Shown here piece by piece: positions 37,004-47,340 of a DNA stretch of 64,000 nucleotides. The translations under genes and the position numbers were made by a program. The DNA lies in assembly GCF_029869925.1 (NCBI RefSeq), contig NZ_CP118605.1:1364001-1428000 (forward strand), read 5' to 3'. The DNA comes from Microbulbifer bruguierae. GTDB taxonomy: Bacteria > Pseudomonadota > Gammaproteobacteria > Pseudomonadales > Cellvibrionaceae. The notes beneath the pieces are model-generated. The model was not told the origin of the DNA and did not search any database. It saw nothing but the letters and a program-made list of their open reading frames with translations. Within the stretch, counting starts at the first letter, position 1; every line of letters begins with the position of its first letter.

Positions 37004-40000
37004 TCAGGTCATGCGCTCGAGCAGGTCTTTGGCGCGCTGCTGATGTTCGCCGGCCGCCTCGTCCACCACTTCACCGAGAATCTCGCGGGCGCCGTCTTTG
37101 TCCCCCATGTCCAGGTAAGCCTGCGCCAGCTCCAATTTAGTGCTGAATTCATCTGTGCCTTCCATCAGATTCAGCTCGGAGTTCAGGTCACCCTCGAGAT
37201 CGAAGCCCAGGTCGTCTTCAAGTTCAGATTCTTCCGCGGAGGGCTCACTGGCCGGGGAAACTGAAGCCTCCGCCACCACCAGATCCAGATCATCTTCCAG
37301 CTCGAGGGCACCAGTTGTCGTCAGGCCTGCGTGCCCGACGTCGACAGATCCCAGCTCTGGCTCTGCGCCATCCAGCTCAAGATCACCCAGATCGATAGAA
37401 TCCAGATCGAGGCCTTCGAGGTCGTTGCCGAAAGTATCCAGGTCGTCGCCGAAGGCATCCAGCTCGTCATCCGGCTCCCCATCTGCGTCGTCCATCGGTG
37501 TCAGGTCAAGGTCAAACTCCAGGCCGCCGGCCTGCTCAGGCTGGTCCGCTGCCGCACTCCCAATTGGTGCTGGTACAGACTGGGCAGGCTCGATGTCAAA
37601 ATCAGAATCCAGATCCAGACCATCAAGGTTTTCCAGATCCAGCCCGCCATCGGCTACCAGATCCTCAAGTTCAAAATCGTCCGCCTCAGTGTCAGGTTCT
37701 GCGCTCAGCTCCAACTCCAGACCGGCGTCCTGCTCCAGGTCGAGCGAAAACTCTTCACCTTCAAGGTCAAGGGTTAACTCGTCTTCCGCAGAGTCGCCCA
37801 TTCCGGGCTCCCCTTCCAGATCCAGTCCGCTGTCGAGACCCATTTCGAGGTCATCATCGAGATCCAACTCAAGATCAAATTCGTCTTGCTCGGCGGAATC
37901 CTGCCCACCGAGGCTTTCACCTTCGAGGTCGAAGGAGCCATCAGCGAGATCAAGAGAGCCATCAGCGAGATCAAGAGACCCATCAGCGAGATCAAGAGAC
38001 CCATCAGCAGAGCCGAAAGAGTCATCCGCCAGATCCAGACCTTCCAACAAGCCAAAATCATCGTCATCGGTTTCGTCGGCCGGTACTTCCGCCTTCACTG
38101 AGGCGAATTCGTCCAGATCTTCAAAACTGGCTTCTGCATCGAAGTCCGCCCCCAGATCATCGAGCTGGGCCGCCTCGAGGGACTCACTGGAAAAGTCCAT
38201 CTCAGGCGCAACAAAAGGACCGATGCCAGCAATACTTTCACGCAGGCGCGCTGCGCGATCCGCCACAGGGCCATCGTTGTAGGTCAACAGCTGGCGGTAG
38301 TGATCGTCAAACTGCTCCGGACTCTGCTGCTGGGCATAGACCTCCAGCAACATCAGGCGCGCGTCGATATTTTCCGGCGCGGCCTTAAGACCGGTCAGCA
38401 ATTTGGCTTCGGCTTCCTGATACTGGCCAAGCGAGAGATGAATCTCGGCTTCCGCCACCGGGTCATCGGTTTGAATTTCACCCAGCTCATCCAGGTCGAA
38501 GTTTTCGCTGGCTTCCAGCTCCTCAACCGCCGCCAGAGAATCGTCCTCGGAAAACAGCTCCGAATCTTCCGCCAGCCCCGGCTCCATAGCCATTTCCGCT
38601 TCCACCTGGCGAATGGCTTCCTCTTCTTCCTTGCGGCGACGCCAGGTAAAGAAACCGGCCAGGGCAATAACCAGCGCGCCAGCACCAATGCCGAACAGCT
38701 GGATATTTTCCATCAGGCGCTCAACCAGCGTCGGCTCCTGAACAGTTTGCACCACCACCCGGTTGCGGGCGTCGTCATCTTCCGGAGCCACCTCGGTCGC
38801 CTCCGGCTCGGCAGCAATCACAGGTGCGGAGTCAACGGTTTCCGCCTCAGATTGCAACTGCTCGCCCAGAGCCGCTTCCGATTCGCTGGCGACGTCGTCT
38901 TCTATCGCGACCCCGTCGACACCTCCATCGATACCCTCGTCCTGCGCGGTTTGCTCAGCTGCCGCCTGCACCGCACGCATTTCCTCACTGGAGACCTCTA
39001 CCATGCGCTCCATGGTGTCGATCTGCTCATTGAGCTCACCAATACGCTCCTGCAGCTCGGCATTTTCCAGGCGGGACTTATCGAGCTCCTCTTCGCTAAC
39101 TGCGAGCTCCCCTTGCAGGGCTTCGCTCTCGCCGGTACCACTGCCGGAACCGGACAGCACGGATTCGTTATCCCCCGGAGCAGCCAGGGAAACACGCCCT
39201 TCGAGCACGTCGCTTTCAACGCTTTCCTCTACCACAGCGCGGCCATCCAGGGCTGCACCAGTGACCTCGGCAGAGCCCACACGGTCTCGCCAAGCATCGT
39301 TCTGAGTGGCGACCTGGGATACCGCTTCGGTCAAGGTCAGAGTCCGCACCTCTTCCGCAGTGGGCAGTCGCAGCACAGCGCCTTTTTTCAACAAATTGAT
39401 ATTGTTGTTGATGAAGGCTTCCGGATTCAGGCGCTGAATCGCCAGCATGGTCTGCTGCACGGACATGGAGCGGTTTTCACGGCTGTCGCGGGCAATTTCC
39501 CAAAGGGTTTTGTTGGCCTCCACAGGACCATATACACGACTGCCGGACGCTGCAGAGGTTTCAACCGGGGTTTCCACGGTCAGTTCGGCAGGCTCTTCGT
39601 ACAGCGGCTGTTGAGGCTCGGCGGCTACAGTCTCGGACACCGCGCCGGCGGACTCTTCGAACTCAGGAACCTGTTGTTCTATCGGCGCCGGAACCGGTGG
39701 CTGCACTTCCTGTTGCACGGGGCGCTGGATCGGCTGCTGCACCGGGATATCACGGCGGACCTGCTGGCGCTCGCGCTCGGCGGCACGCACCGGCTGGGAT
39801 GCGGTATTGGTGGAGAATGCGGGGAGATCCATTAGCAACGTGTATTCGCGCAACAGGCGACCACTGGGCCAACGGGTCTCTACCAGGAAATTCAGGAAGG
39901 GTTCGCGAATCGGATTGCGACTGGAAATACGAACAACCGGCTGGCCACTGGAATAATCCACGGTGAAGCGCAGCTCGTCGAGCAGATAGGATCGATCGAC

Positions 40001-40210
40001 ACCGGCGCGCTCGAAATCCTCAGTGCTAGCGAGGCGAACCTTGATCTCATTTTCGCCAAGGCCGCGGGTTTGCAGCAGTTTGATTTCCGCATTGAGAGGC
40101 TGATTGAGGGTGGAGTTCAGTTTGACCTCCCCCAGACCCAGCGCCAGAGCCGCGTTGCCACCCAGTGCGCTGACCAGACCTACCGCAAGTGCCAGCTTTT
40201 GCACACGCAT
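37004..40210 (-). CDS. fimV: FimV-family peptidoglycan-binding hub protein
   Basis: Polar inner-membrane protein organising type IV pili and twitching in pseudomonads. 1068 residues: signal sequence (~1-24); an N-terminal FimV domain; a LysM-like peptidoglycan-binding region (~230-295, GSRVYGPVEANKTLWEIA); a coiled coil (~365-410); one membrane helix (~500-520, FGIGAGALVIALAGFFTW); TPR-like segments; a very acidic Asp/Glu/Leu-rich region (~690-1000); and the conserved C-terminal FimV helix pair ending in KLELAQAYLDMGDKDGAR. The acidic part includes tandem DLADGSL heptads. Its place between usg and truA is the pseudomonad order. No pil genes are in view. Confidence 0.93.
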   Translation of the reverse strand: MRVQKLALAVGLVSALGGNAALALGLGEVKLNSTLNQPLNAEIKLLQTRGLGENEIKVRLASTEDFERAGVDRSYLLDELRFTVDYSSGQPVVRISSRNPIREPFLNFLVETRWPSGRLLREYTLLMDLPAFSTNTASQPVRAAERERQQVRRDIPVQQPIQRPVQQEVQPPVPAPIEQQVPEFEESAGAVSETVAAEPQQPLYEEPAELTVETPVETSAASGSRVYGPVEANKTLWEIARDSRENRSMSVQQTMLAIQRLNPEAFINNNINLLKKGAVLRLPTAEEVRTLTLTEAVSQVATQNDAWRDRVGSAEVTGAALDGRAVVEESVESDVLEGRVSLAAPGDNESVLSGSGSGTGESEALQGELAVSEEELDKSRLENAELQERIGELNEQIDTMERMVEVSSEEMRAVQAAAEQTAQDEGIDGGVDGVAIEDDVASESEAALGEQLQSEAETVDSAPVIAAEPEATEVAPEDDDARNRVVVQTVQEPTLVERLMENIQLFGIGAGALVIALAGFFTWRRRKEEEEAIRQVEAEMAMEPGLAEDSELFSEDDSLAAVEELEASENFDLDELGEIQTDDPVAEAEIHLSLGQYQEAEAKLLTGLKAAPENIDARLMLLEVYAQQQSPEQFDDHYRQLLTYNDGPVADRAARLRESIAGIGPFVAPEMDFSSESLEAAQLDDLGADFDAEASFEDLDEFASVKAEVPADETDDDDFGLLEGLDLADDSFGSADGSLDLADGSLDLADGSLDLADGSFDLEGESLGGQDSAEQDEFDLELDLDDDLEMGLDSGLDLEGEPGMGDSAEDELTLDLEGEEFSLDLEQDAGLELELSAEPDTEADDFELEDLVADGGLDLENLDGLDLDSDFDIEPAQSVPAPIGSAAADQPEQAGGLEFDLDLTPMDDADGEPDDELDAFGDDLDTFGNDLEGLDLDSIDLGDLELDGAEPELGSVDVGHAGLTTTGALELEDDLDLVVAEASVSPASEPSAEESELEDDLGFDLEGDLNSELNLMEGTDEFSTKLELAQAYLDMGDKDGAREILGEVVDEAAGEHQQRAKDLLERMT
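37936..38019. repeat. Four 21-bp repeats in the acidic region of fimV
   Basis: Unit AGCCATCAGCGAGATCAAGA plus one base starts at 37936, 37957, 37978 and 37999; the first three are almost identical and the fourth is diverged. They encode repeated SLDLADG heptads and, like the kinase repeats, keep the reading frame. Confidence 0.9.
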
Positions 40211-40506
40211 ATCCGATTCCCTTTATTGTTAGAATCATGCCGGAATCTGCTCAAAATTCACCCCAAAGGTCGAAAACAGAAACCAGACTGCGCAGAAATC
40301 CTGCACAATATTTAACCAATAAAGCCAGTATTCAGGCAACTGGCTTTACTCTCCGGCGAAAAATTCGCCCCCCATTTAACTCAGCGTCGCTCAGTTTCTC
40401 CAATGCACTCGAACAGCACCCCCAAAAGGTACGGCCACTTCCTGGCCACACACGAGCGAGTCAAAGTTAAGAAGAAACCTTCAGAATCGCCGCTAAGTAT
40501 TAAATA

Positions 40507-41514
40507 TCAATGGTTTTTTAGCAACAAGTGGACAATCTGTACACAATTAATTGCGACATCCTTCCGCAGATTGTCTGATACCGCACAAAAATTGAACTGA
40601 CCTGGTTTGATCAGCCCGCTGCGCAAGCGTCCCACCAGGGTATTTTCACTGCCTACCGCATCCTGAGCCGACGGACGCTCCCGCATTTGCAGGCGGGCAC
40701 CATTGCGCAACAGGCCGCGCACCGTTTCCAGATCGGCGTCGTCATCCAGTTGCACACTGATGTTGGCCAGCTGTCCGTGGAATACGGATGCCGTATTAAT
40801 GGTGGCATCCAGGCCAATATCGTCACCCAACAGGCGGCGCAGCTCGAGCACCAGTGCCAGCTCACCAAAACTGTGGCCGCTCTCAAGCAGTGCTTCCGCG
40901 GAGCTCAGGTGATTGAACGCGAGGCGCTGCCCGGTAGTTTCATCCACTTCCGGCTCCTGGCCATTGAACAGCCTTGCGGTCTGCGCCGCGGTTGCGTCCA
41001 CACAGCTTTTTCCCAACGCGGACACCGGCTGGTTCAGAACCACTTCAACGGATTGCAGGCGAGATTTCAGCGGAAACAACGCCTCTGCCAGCATCGCTGC
41101 GCCCGCCGCCGGCACCGCCACCACCTTGCGCTCGACACTCTGCAATTGCGCCGCATTCAACAACGGATGTATCAGCGCCACCGTTTCGTCACCCCGTGTG
41201 ATCCCCGCCGCGTCCACAACCCAGGCACCAGCATCTTCAGCTTTGTTCAACGCGGCCTTGGCGGTGTCGTCACTGGTCAGAAGCAACAGCACCTGGTCGG
41301 CACTAAACGCAAAATCCTTTATTGGCTGCACCGCAATACTGCGATTGGCGAACACCTGAGGGTCGGCCTCGGATTCGTCGGCGATCACCAACTTCAATTC
41401 AGCGGGGGTTACTGTCTTACGCTCTTCAAGGATTTCCAGCAACGCGTCAAAGGGCGCACTGCCAACACCGACGATCACCAATTCCCGGGTGGACTCTGTC
41501 ATATCTGTACTCAC
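40507..41514 (-). CDS. usg: Usg-like aspartate-semialdehyde dehydrogenase paralogue without catalytic Cys
   Basis: 335 residues with the overall fold pattern of aspartate-semialdehyde dehydrogenase: N-terminal NAD(P)-type region, RSIAVQPIKDF, VVDAAG, the dimerisation segment NTASVFHGQLANISVQLDDD and the C-terminal DNLRKDVAINCVQI. In true Asd the nucleophile lies in a [13 protein letters not shown] motif; here the equivalent stretch reads VPAAGAAMLAEAL with no Cys. This matches the Usg group found between asd and fimV or truA in gammaproteobacteria, thought to be non-catalytic. Its function is unknown. A TATAAT sequence sits upstream. Confidence 0.83.
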   Translation of the reverse strand: MSTDMTESTRELVIVGVGSAPFDALLEILEERKTVTPAELKLVIADESEADPQVFANRSIAVQPIKDFAFSADQVLLLLTSDDTAKAALNKAEDAGAWVVDAAGITRGDETVALIHPLLNAAQLQSVERKVVAVPAAGAAMLAEALFPLKSRLQSVEVVLNQPVSALGKSCVDATAAQTARLFNGQEPEVDETTGQRLAFNHLSSAEALLESGHSFGELALVLELRRLLGDDIGLDATINTASVFHGQLANISVQLDDDADLETVRGLLRNGARLQMRERPSAQDAVGSENTLVGRLRSGLIKPGQFNFCAVSDNLRKDVAINCVQIVHLLLKNH

Positions 41515-41578
41515 GTCTCGATTTGTCCGCTTTTACGCCAATTCGGCGATAAATTCGGCAGCCTAAAAATGCGGGGGG

Positions 41579-41584
41579 ATTATA
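41579..41584 (-). promoter_or_regulatory. Possible -10 element for usg
   Basis: A perfect TATAAT on the minus strand, 65 bp before the usg start. The region 17 bp upstream has no good -35 sequence, so the call is tentative. Confidence 0.4.
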
Positions 41585-41606
41585 CTCGCGGAGAGGACGG
41601 GGGGAA

Positions 41607-41631
41607 GCCGCCCCTAAGGAAAGGGGGCGGC
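41607..41631 (-). terminator. Hairpin between asd and usg
   Basis: GCCGCCCC and GGGGCGGC form an eight-pair stem around a nine-base loop, about 110 bp past the asd stop. No poly-T follows. Confidence 0.45.
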
Positions 41632-41740
41632 GAAATGGACACTTGCAGATACCCTTGCAGGCACTAAATATCGCGAGACACCATGAAAAATCGCGATCTG
41701 CGGGCGCCGCCAGGCGCACACACAGTAGATTTCACGGGGC

Positions 41741-42856
41741 TTACAGTTTGCCCAGCAGGATCAACAATACACGGCGCAGAGGCTCCGCAGCGCCCCACAA
41801 CAACTGGTCTCCCACGGTGAACGCGTTCAGATATTCACCGCCCATACTCAGTTTACGCAGGCGACCTACCGGAATATCCAGTTTGCCAGTCACCGCAGTC
41901 GGTGTCAGTTCCTGCAGAGTTACAGGACGATCGTTTGGTACCACTTTCACCCAATCGTTGGCGGAGCCGATCAGCTGCTCGATTTCCGCCAGCGGTACAT
42001 CTTTCTTCAGCTTGACCGTGAAGGCCTGGCTGTGACAGCGCATGGCGCCGATACGTACACAGGTACCGTCAACCGGTACCGTAGCACTGGTACCGAGAAT
42101 CTTGTTGGCTTCCACCTGGGCCTTCCACTCTTCACGGCTCTGGCCGGATTCCAGCTGGGTATCAATCCAGGGCAACAGGCTACCGGCCAGCGGTGCCCCA
42201 AACTCGGCAGTCGGGAAGTCACCACTGCGCATGTTCTCGACCACCTTGCGATCAATATCTAGAATCGCGCTGGCTGGATCCGCCAGCTCCGCGGCTACGC
42301 CGTCACGGATGCTGCCCATCTGGGAAATCAGCTCGCGCATATTTTTGGCGCCGGCGCCGCTGGCAGCCTGATAGGTCATGGCGGTGATCCACTCAACCAG
42401 ACCCGCCTTGAACAGGCCACCCAGACCCATCAGCATCAGGCTCACGGTACAGTTACCGCCGATATAGTTTTTCACGCCGGATTCGATGCCGCGGTCGATC
42501 ACGTCGCGGTTCACCGGATCCAGCACGATGATGGCATCGTCGTTCATGCGCAGGCTGGAAGCGGCGTCAATCCAGTAGCCATTCCAACCTTTCTCACGCA
42601 GTTTGCCGAATACTTCCTTCGTATAGTCACCGCCCTGACAGCTGACGATAGCGTCCAGCTCGGCCAGTGCATCCAGATCGTAGGCGTCTTTCAGCGGCGC
42701 AACGTCCTTGCCAATCTCCGGCGCTTTACCGCCGGCGTTGGACGTGGAGAAAAATACCGGCTCGGCGATGTGCGCGAAGTCGTTTTCTTCCAGCATGCGA
42801 CCCATCAAAACGGAGCCGACCATACCGCGCCAGCCTACGAATCCTACCTTGTTCAT
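41741..42856 (-). CDS. asd: Aspartate-semialdehyde dehydrogenase
   Basis: NADPH-dependent reduction of aspartyl phosphate, leading to lysine/diaminopimelate, threonine and methionine. 371 residues of the gammaproteobacterial type. N-terminal NADP loop [17 protein letters not shown], nucleophile Cys in [19 protein letters not shown] (about residue 136), [20 protein letters not shown] with the substrate-binding His, and the AEPLRRVL ending. It lies between leuB and usg. The 98-bp leader carries no clear regulatory fold that I can recognise. Confidence 0.96.
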   Translation of the reverse strand: MNKVGFVGWRGMVGSVLMGRMLEENDFAHIAEPVFFSTSNAGGKAPEIGKDVAPLKDAYDLDALAELDAIVSCQGGDYTKEVFGKLREKGWNGYWIDAASSLRMNDDAIIVLDPVNRDVIDRGIESGVKNYIGGNCTVSLMLMGLGGLFKAGLVEWITAMTYQAASGAGAKNMRELISQMGSIRDGVAAELADPASAILDIDRKVVENMRSGDFPTAEFGAPLAGSLLPWIDTQLESGQSREEWKAQVEANKILGTSATVPVDGTCVRIGAMRCHSQAFTVKLKKDVPLAEIEQLIGSANDWVKVVPNDRPVTLQELTPTAVTGKLDIPVGRLRKLSMGGEYLNAFTVGDQLLWGAAEPLRRVLLILLGKL

Positions 42857-42954
42857 TTCTTTACCTTGTTGAATCTGTTTGTTTCTGGATCCCGGAGCGG
42901 CCGCGCCACTTTTATAAAGAAACCGGGATGACGTAACGACTAAACCGCAGACAA

Positions 42955-44028
42955 TTAGAAAGCGGCCACCACTGCTGCGCCCATTTCTGCGGTGGAAACT
43001 TTCTTGGTGCCTTCCGTGTAGATATCCGCCGTGCGCAGTCCCTGATCCAATACCTTACTGACCGCTGCTTCGATGGCATCTGCCGCTTCCCCCAAATCCA
43101 GGGAATAGCGCAACATCATGGCCGCGGACAAAATCGTGGCCAGCGGGTTCGCAATACCCTGACCGGCGATGTCCGGCGCACTGCCGTGGCAGGGTTCGTA
43201 CAAGCCAAAGCCTTTTTCATTCAGCGATGCGGACGGCAGCATACCGATGGAGCCGGTGAGCATAGCGGCAGCGTCGGACAGAATGTCGCCGAACATATTG
43301 CCGGTCACCATCACATCGAACTGCTTGGGCGCGCGCACCAGCTGCATGGCTGCGTTGTCGACATACATATGGGACAACTCTACATCCGGGTATTCCGGAG
43401 CCAGGCGGTCCAGTACTTCGCGCCACAGCACGGTCACTTCCAGCACATTGGCCTTGTCCACGGAGCACAGTTTGCCGCCGCGCTTCTGTGCCGCTTCAAA
43501 CGCGGTGCGGGCGATACGCTCAATCTCAGACTCTTTATAGACGTAGGTGTTGTAGCCCTGCTTCTCGCCATTCTCAAGGGTCTTGATGCCGCGGGGCTCA
43601 CCGAAGTAAATACCGCCGGTGAGCTCGCGTACAATGAGAATATCCAGGCCAGAAACCACTTCCGGCTTCAGGGAGGAGGCCGCGGCCAGCTGCGGATAGA
43701 GAATGGCCGGACGCAGGTTGGCGTAGAGGCCGAGACCGCTGCGAATTTTCAGCAGGCCCTTTTCCGGGCGGATGGCGCGATCCAGGGTATCCCACTTGGG
43801 ACCACCAACCGCACCCAGCAGCACCGCATCGCACTCGCCAGCTTTGGCCAGCTCCGCATCTGTCAGCGGTTCGCCATGGGCATCGATGGAAGCACCACCG
43901 ATCAGGCCTTCGGTAAATTCCAGGTTCAGGTTGAATTTTTCATCGGCAACTTTCAGTACCGCAACCGCCTGTTCAACAATTTCCGGGCCAATACCATCGC
44001 CCGGAAGGATCAGGATTTTCTTGCTCAT
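42955..44028 (-). CDS. leuB: 3-isopropylmalate dehydrogenase
   Basis: NAD-dependent oxidative decarboxylation of 3-isopropylmalate in leucine synthesis. 357 residues; [14 protein letters not shown] at the N-terminus, the LeuB-specific [14 protein letters not shown], the substrate/metal region [17 protein letters not shown] and the NAD-binding [20 protein letters not shown] are all visible. It starts 28 bp after leuD and ends the leuC-leuD-leuB operon. No stem-loop is obvious before asd 98 bp on, so asd could be partly co-transcribed. Confidence 0.97.
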   Translation of the reverse strand: MSKKILILPGDGIGPEIVEQAVAVLKVADEKFNLNLEFTEGLIGGASIDAHGEPLTDAELAKAGECDAVLLGAVGGPKWDTLDRAIRPEKGLLKIRSGLGLYANLRPAILYPQLAAASSLKPEVVSGLDILIVRELTGGIYFGEPRGIKTLENGEKQGYNTYVYKESEIERIARTAFEAAQKRGGKLCSVDKANVLEVTVLWREVLDRLAPEYPDVELSHMYVDNAAMQLVRAPKQFDVMVTGNMFGDILSDAAAMLTGSIGMLPSASLNEKGFGLYEPCHGSAPDIAGQGIANPLATILSAAMMLRYSLDLGEAADAIEAAVSKVLDQGLRTADIYTEGTKKVSTAEMGAAVVAAF

Positions 44029-44056
44029 TGTTCTTCCAATTATTCTGTTGGCCGAA

Positions 44057-44704
44057 TCACTTCACTGCATCAAACAACCAGGGCGCCTGTTCGCGGCGCT
44101 TGGCCTCGTAGGCACGAATATCGTCCGCATCTTCCAGCGTCAGGCCAATATCATCGAGGCCGTTCAGCAAACAATGTTTGCGGAATTCGTCCACCTCAAA
44201 AGCAATGGCCTCGCCATTTGGTTTGATTACATGCTGCTTTTCCAGATCAATAACCAGCTCGTAACCTTCCTCGGCATACATTTCCTGGAACAACTGCTCG
44301 ACAATCTCTTCTTCCAAAACAATCGGCAGCAGACCATTCTTGAAGCAGTTATTGAAGAAAATATCCGCAAAACTCGGCGCGATGATGGCGCGGAAACCGT
44401 GGTCATCCAGCGCCCAGGGCGCGTGCTCACGGCTGGAACCACAACCGAAATTCTTGCGCGCCAACAGCACCGAAGCGCCCTGATAGCGGGGGTGGTTCAG
44501 CGGAAACTCCGGGTTTACCGGGCGATTGCTGCAATCCTGCCCCGGCTGACCTTCATCGAGATAACGCAGCTCGTCGAACAGGTTCGGACCAAAACCGCTG
44601 CGCTTGATCGACTTTAAAAACTGCTTCGGAATAATCAGGTCCGTATCCACATTGGCACGGTCCATCGGCGCGGCAACACCTTTATGTTGAGTAAAAGCTT
44701 TCAT
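44057..44704 (-). CDS. leuD: 3-isopropylmalate dehydratase small subunit
   Basis: Small swivelling subunit of the LeuCD isomerase. 215 residues; [18 protein letters not shown] near the N-terminus and [14 protein letters not shown] (about residues 86-99) are the family signatures that complete the active site. It starts two bases after the leuC stop and is followed at 28 bp by leuB. Confidence 0.96.
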   Translation of the reverse strand: MKAFTQHKGVAAPMDRANVDTDLIIPKQFLKSIKRSGFGPNLFDELRYLDEGQPGQDCSNRPVNPEFPLNHPRYQGASVLLARKNFGCGSSREHAPWALDDHGFRAIIAPSFADIFFNNCFKNGLLPIVLEEEIVEQLFQEMYAEEGYELVIDLEKQHVIKPNGEAIAFEVDEFRKHCLLNGLDDIGLTLEDADDIRAYEAKRREQAPWLFDAVK

Positions 44705-44706
44705 CT

Positions 44707-46173
44707 TTATCTATTCCCCCCGCTCAAGGCTGTCCCCGTCTGTATTTCACGCACATCAACGAAGTGACCCGCAATGGCCGCCGCCGCCGCCATGCTAGGG
44801 CTCACCAGATGAGTGCGACCACCGTAACCCTGACGACCTTCAAAATTCCGGTTGGACGTAGACGCACAGTGCTCACCCGGCCCCAGCTTGTCTGCGTTCA
44901 TTGCCAGGCACATGGAACAGGAAGGCTCGCGCCACTCGAAACCGGCTTCGATAAACACCTTATCGAGTCCCTCTTTCTCCGCCTGCATTTTCACAGACTG
45001 GGAGCCCGGTACCACCAGCACCTGCTTCACACTGTCGGCTTTCTTGTGGCCCTTGGCCACTTCTGCCGCTGCGCGCAGGTCTTCGATACGGGAGTTGGTA
45101 CAGGAGCCGATAAATACGCGATCGAGATTGATGTCGGTAATCTTCTGACCGGCATTGAGCCCCATATATTCCAGCGCGCGCTCAATACCAGCTTTCCTGG
45201 TCGGGTCGCTCTCATCCGCGGGGCTCGGCACCAGCGCGCTGACCGGCACGACCATTTCCGGAGAAGTTCCCCAACTCACCTGCGGTTCGATTTCCTCACC
45301 GCGCAAAACAACAACTTGATCGAAATGCGCACCGTCGTCGGAATGCAGGCGGCTCCAGTTTTCTACCGCCTTTTCCCACAACTCGCCTTTAGGTGCGTAC
45401 GGCTTGCCCTTCACGTAGTCCAGAGTTGTCTGGTCCACCGCCACCATACCCGCGCGAGCGCCGGCTTCGATGGCCATGTTGCAGACGGTCATACGACCTT
45501 CCATCGACAGGTTGCGAATCCCCTCGCCACCAAACTCAATGGCGTAGCCGGTACCGCCGGCAGTACCAATCTTGCCGATAATCGCCAGTACCACGTCTTT
45601 TGCCGTGACGCCCGGGCCGATCTTGCCGTCCACACGCACCAGCATGTTCTTCATTTTTTTCTGGATCAGGCACTGGGTGGCCATTACATGCTCCACCTCG
45701 GACGTGCCGATACCGTGGGCCAGTGCACCCAATGCACCATGGGTGGAAGTGTGGGAGTCACCACAAACCACGGTCATACCCGGCAAGGTCGCACCGGTTT
45801 CCGGGCCGATCACATGCACAATGCCCTGGCCGGGATCGTTGATACCGAACTCAACAATGCCGAAGTCCTTGCAGTTCTCATCCAGCGTCCTGACCTGGAT
45901 ACGCGAAACCTCGTCCTGGATACCTTCAATACCTCCGGCGCGCTCCGCAGCATCGGACGGTACATTGTGGTCCGGGGTCGCCACCACGGAATCCGTACGC
46001 CAAGGCTTGCGACCAGCCAGGCGCAGCCCTTCGAAGGCCTGGGGCGAGGTCACTTCGTGAATCAGGTGGCGATCGATATAAATCAGTGCTGTGCCGTCTT
46101 CACGACTCTTAACCAGATGGTCTTGCCAAAGCTTGTCGTACAGCGTCTGTTTTTTATTCTTTTCGAGGCTCAT
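44707..46173 (-). CDS. leuC: 3-isopropylmalate dehydratase large subunit
   Basis: Aconitase-family large subunit carrying the 4Fe-4S cluster. 488 residues. Cluster cysteines lie in [19 protein letters not shown] and in [10 protein letters not shown] (CxxC); [19 protein letters not shown] and the opening [12 protein letters not shown] are typical. The start is ATG 46173 (MSLEKNKK), with GGAG nine bases upstream. The open frame extends to 46431 but passes through a palindromic repeat and the operator region. Divergent from a LysR gene, which may regulate it. Confidence 0.95.
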   Translation of the reverse strand: MSLEKNKKQTLYDKLWQDHLVKSREDGTALIYIDRHLIHEVTSPQAFEGLRLAGRKPWRTDSVVATPDHNVPSDAAERAGGIEGIQDEVSRIQVRTLDENCKDFGIVEFGINDPGQGIVHVIGPETGATLPGMTVVCGDSHTSTHGALGALAHGIGTSEVEHVMATQCLIQKKMKNMLVRVDGKIGPGVTAKDVVLAIIGKIGTAGGTGYAIEFGGEGIRNLSMEGRMTVCNMAIEAGARAGMVAVDQTTLDYVKGKPYAPKGELWEKAVENWSRLHSDDGAHFDQVVVLRGEEIEPQVSWGTSPEMVVPVSALVPSPADESDPTRKAGIERALEYMGLNAGQKITDINLDRVFIGSCTNSRIEDLRAAAEVAKGHKKADSVKQVLVVPGSQSVKMQAEKEGLDKVFIEAGFEWREPSCSMCLAMNADKLGPGEHCASTSNRNFEGRQGYGGRTHLVSPSMAAAAAIAGHFVDVREIQTGTALSGGNR

Positions 46174-46218
46174 TTCCGCAACTCCACTATGGATAACATG
46201 CGGGAGTCTATGGGGGGC

Positions 46219-46248
46219 ATTGAATAACATCAATTTATATTTATTATA
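46219..46248 (-). promoter_or_regulatory. leu operon promoter element and possible LysR site
   Basis: On the minus strand TATAAT (46243-46248) is a perfect -10; the -35 region is poor, as expected for an activator-dependent promoter. Just downstream ATTGA-N6-TCAAT (46219-46234) is a dyad containing the LysR-type T-N11-A pattern. It lies between leuC and the divergent LysR gene. Confidence 0.45.
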
Positions 46249-46330
46249 TGGCGCATTCGGTTTTGGAATACTCTGTACCAAAGCCCCTACAAACCAGATT
46301 CGGGTTAATGAACCCCCGAATTGAAGGCGC

Positions 46331-46434
46331 TGCTTGCGGGTGGGGCTTTGCGAGACCGTCAAAAACATGGATGTTTTTGCAGAGCCCCCAGGGATAGGTA
46401 CAGGGCGTGTCTCACAAAGCCCCATCCGCAAGTA
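46331..46434. repeat. Intergenic palindromic repeat element, copy A
   Basis: About 104 bp with terminal inverted repeats of ~26 bp, left arm GCGGGTGGGGCTTTGCGAGAC against the complement of GTCTCACAAAGCCCCATCCGC. An inner hairpin has arms CAAAAACAT and ATGTTTTTG (46360-46379). The conserved core is GCAGAGCCCCCAGGGAT. A second copy lies at 49608-49721. It has no coding capacity of its own, and the flanking gene starts should not be extended into it. Confidence 0.9.
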
Positions 46435-46461
46435 GCTCCGCCAGCGAGGTTAACTCACCCC

Positions 46462-47340
46462 ATGGAAATCCAGTGGCTTAAGGCCTTTCTAGCCATATCC
46501 GAACAGGGCTCAGTCTCCGAAGCGGCGGAACACCTGCACTTGACGCAACCGGCGGTGAGCAAGCGCCTCGCCTCCCTGGAACAACAGCTGGGTGCTCCCC
46601 TGTTCGACCGCATCGGCCGCCGCCTGCAGCTCACTAATGCCGGTAAAGCCCTGCTGCCTCGCGCCCGCCACATCCTCAACGAAGTCAGCGATGCGGAGCG
46701 CGAACTCAGAAGCCTCGGCGACACCATCGGTGGCAGCCTGCGAATTGCCACCAGCCACCATGTCGGCCTGCACCACCTGCCGCCGGTGCTGCGGGATTTC
46801 AGCAACCGCTACCCCGACGTCGCCCTGGATATCGACTTCGTCGACTCCGAACAAGCCTACGAAGCCCTGATGGCCGGAGAATACGAACTCGCCGTCGTTA
46901 CCCTCGCCCTGAAGGATTACCCCAGCCTCAACGCCCAGATCATCTGGCCCGACCCCTGCGTTGTCGTCGCCGCACCGGATCACCCCCTCGCCCAGATGCC
47001 CGAGCTGGACCTGCCCGCGCTCGCCCGCTACCCCGCCATCCTGCCCGATCTGAATACCTACACCGGGCGCCTGATCAAGCGGGAATTCGATGCTCACGGT
47101 CTCAAGCTGCACGCCAAGCTCGCCACCAACTTCCTCGAAACCATCAAGATGATGGCCGGGGTGGGCCTGGGCTGGAGCGTACTGCCGAAAACACTGGTGG
47201 ATGAAACCCTGGCCGAACTGCCCATGCCCCAGCTCAACATCCTGCGCAACCTCGGTGTTATCTATCACCGCAACCGCACCCTCAGCAACGCGGCCAACGC
47301 CCTGCAGCAACTGCTGGTCAAGGAAGCCAAAGGGTATTGA
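46462..47340 (+). CDS. LysR-family transcriptional regulator beside the leu operon
   Basis: 292 residues. N-terminal winged helix-turn-helix (1-60) with FLAISEQGSVSEAAEHLHLT and QPAVSKRLASLEQQLG, then a substrate-binding fold with GGSLRIATSHHVGLHHLPPV and a late GVGLGWSVLPKTL loop. Divergent to leuC as in Pseudomonas, where the neighbour of leuC is also a LysR gene; control of leuCDB is likely but unproven. The start is ATG 46462 (MEIQWLKAF); the longer frame from 46321 reads through the palindromic repeat. Confidence 0.9.
   Translation: MEIQWLKAFLAISEQGSVSEAAEHLHLTQPAVSKRLASLEQQLGAPLFDRIGRRLQLTNAGKALLPRARHILNEVSDAERELRSLGDTIGGSLRIATSHHVGLHHLPPVLRDFSNRYPDVALDIDFVDSEQAYEALMAGEYELAVVTLALKDYPSLNAQIIWPDPCVVVAAPDHPLAQMPELDLPALARYPAILPDLNTYTGRLIKREFDAHGLKLHAKLATNFLETIKMMAGVGLGWSVLPKTLVDETLAELPMPQLNILRNLGVIYHRNRTLSNAANALQQLLVKEAKGY

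Noticed and set aside
38300..39835. 511-codon open frame antisense to fimV
   Set aside because: Low-complexity acidic codons in fimV keep the opposite strand open; no domain or start signal.
44764..46227. 487-codon open frame on the plus strand opposite leuC
   Set aside because: Mirror of leuC codon bias in a GC-rich gene; no family similarity, no start signal, and the opposite strand encodes a clear LeuC.
46174..46461. N-terminal extensions of leuC (to 46431) and of the LysR gene (from 46321)
   Set aside because: Both extensions read through palindromic repeat copy A or the promoter region; internal ATGs match family starts.
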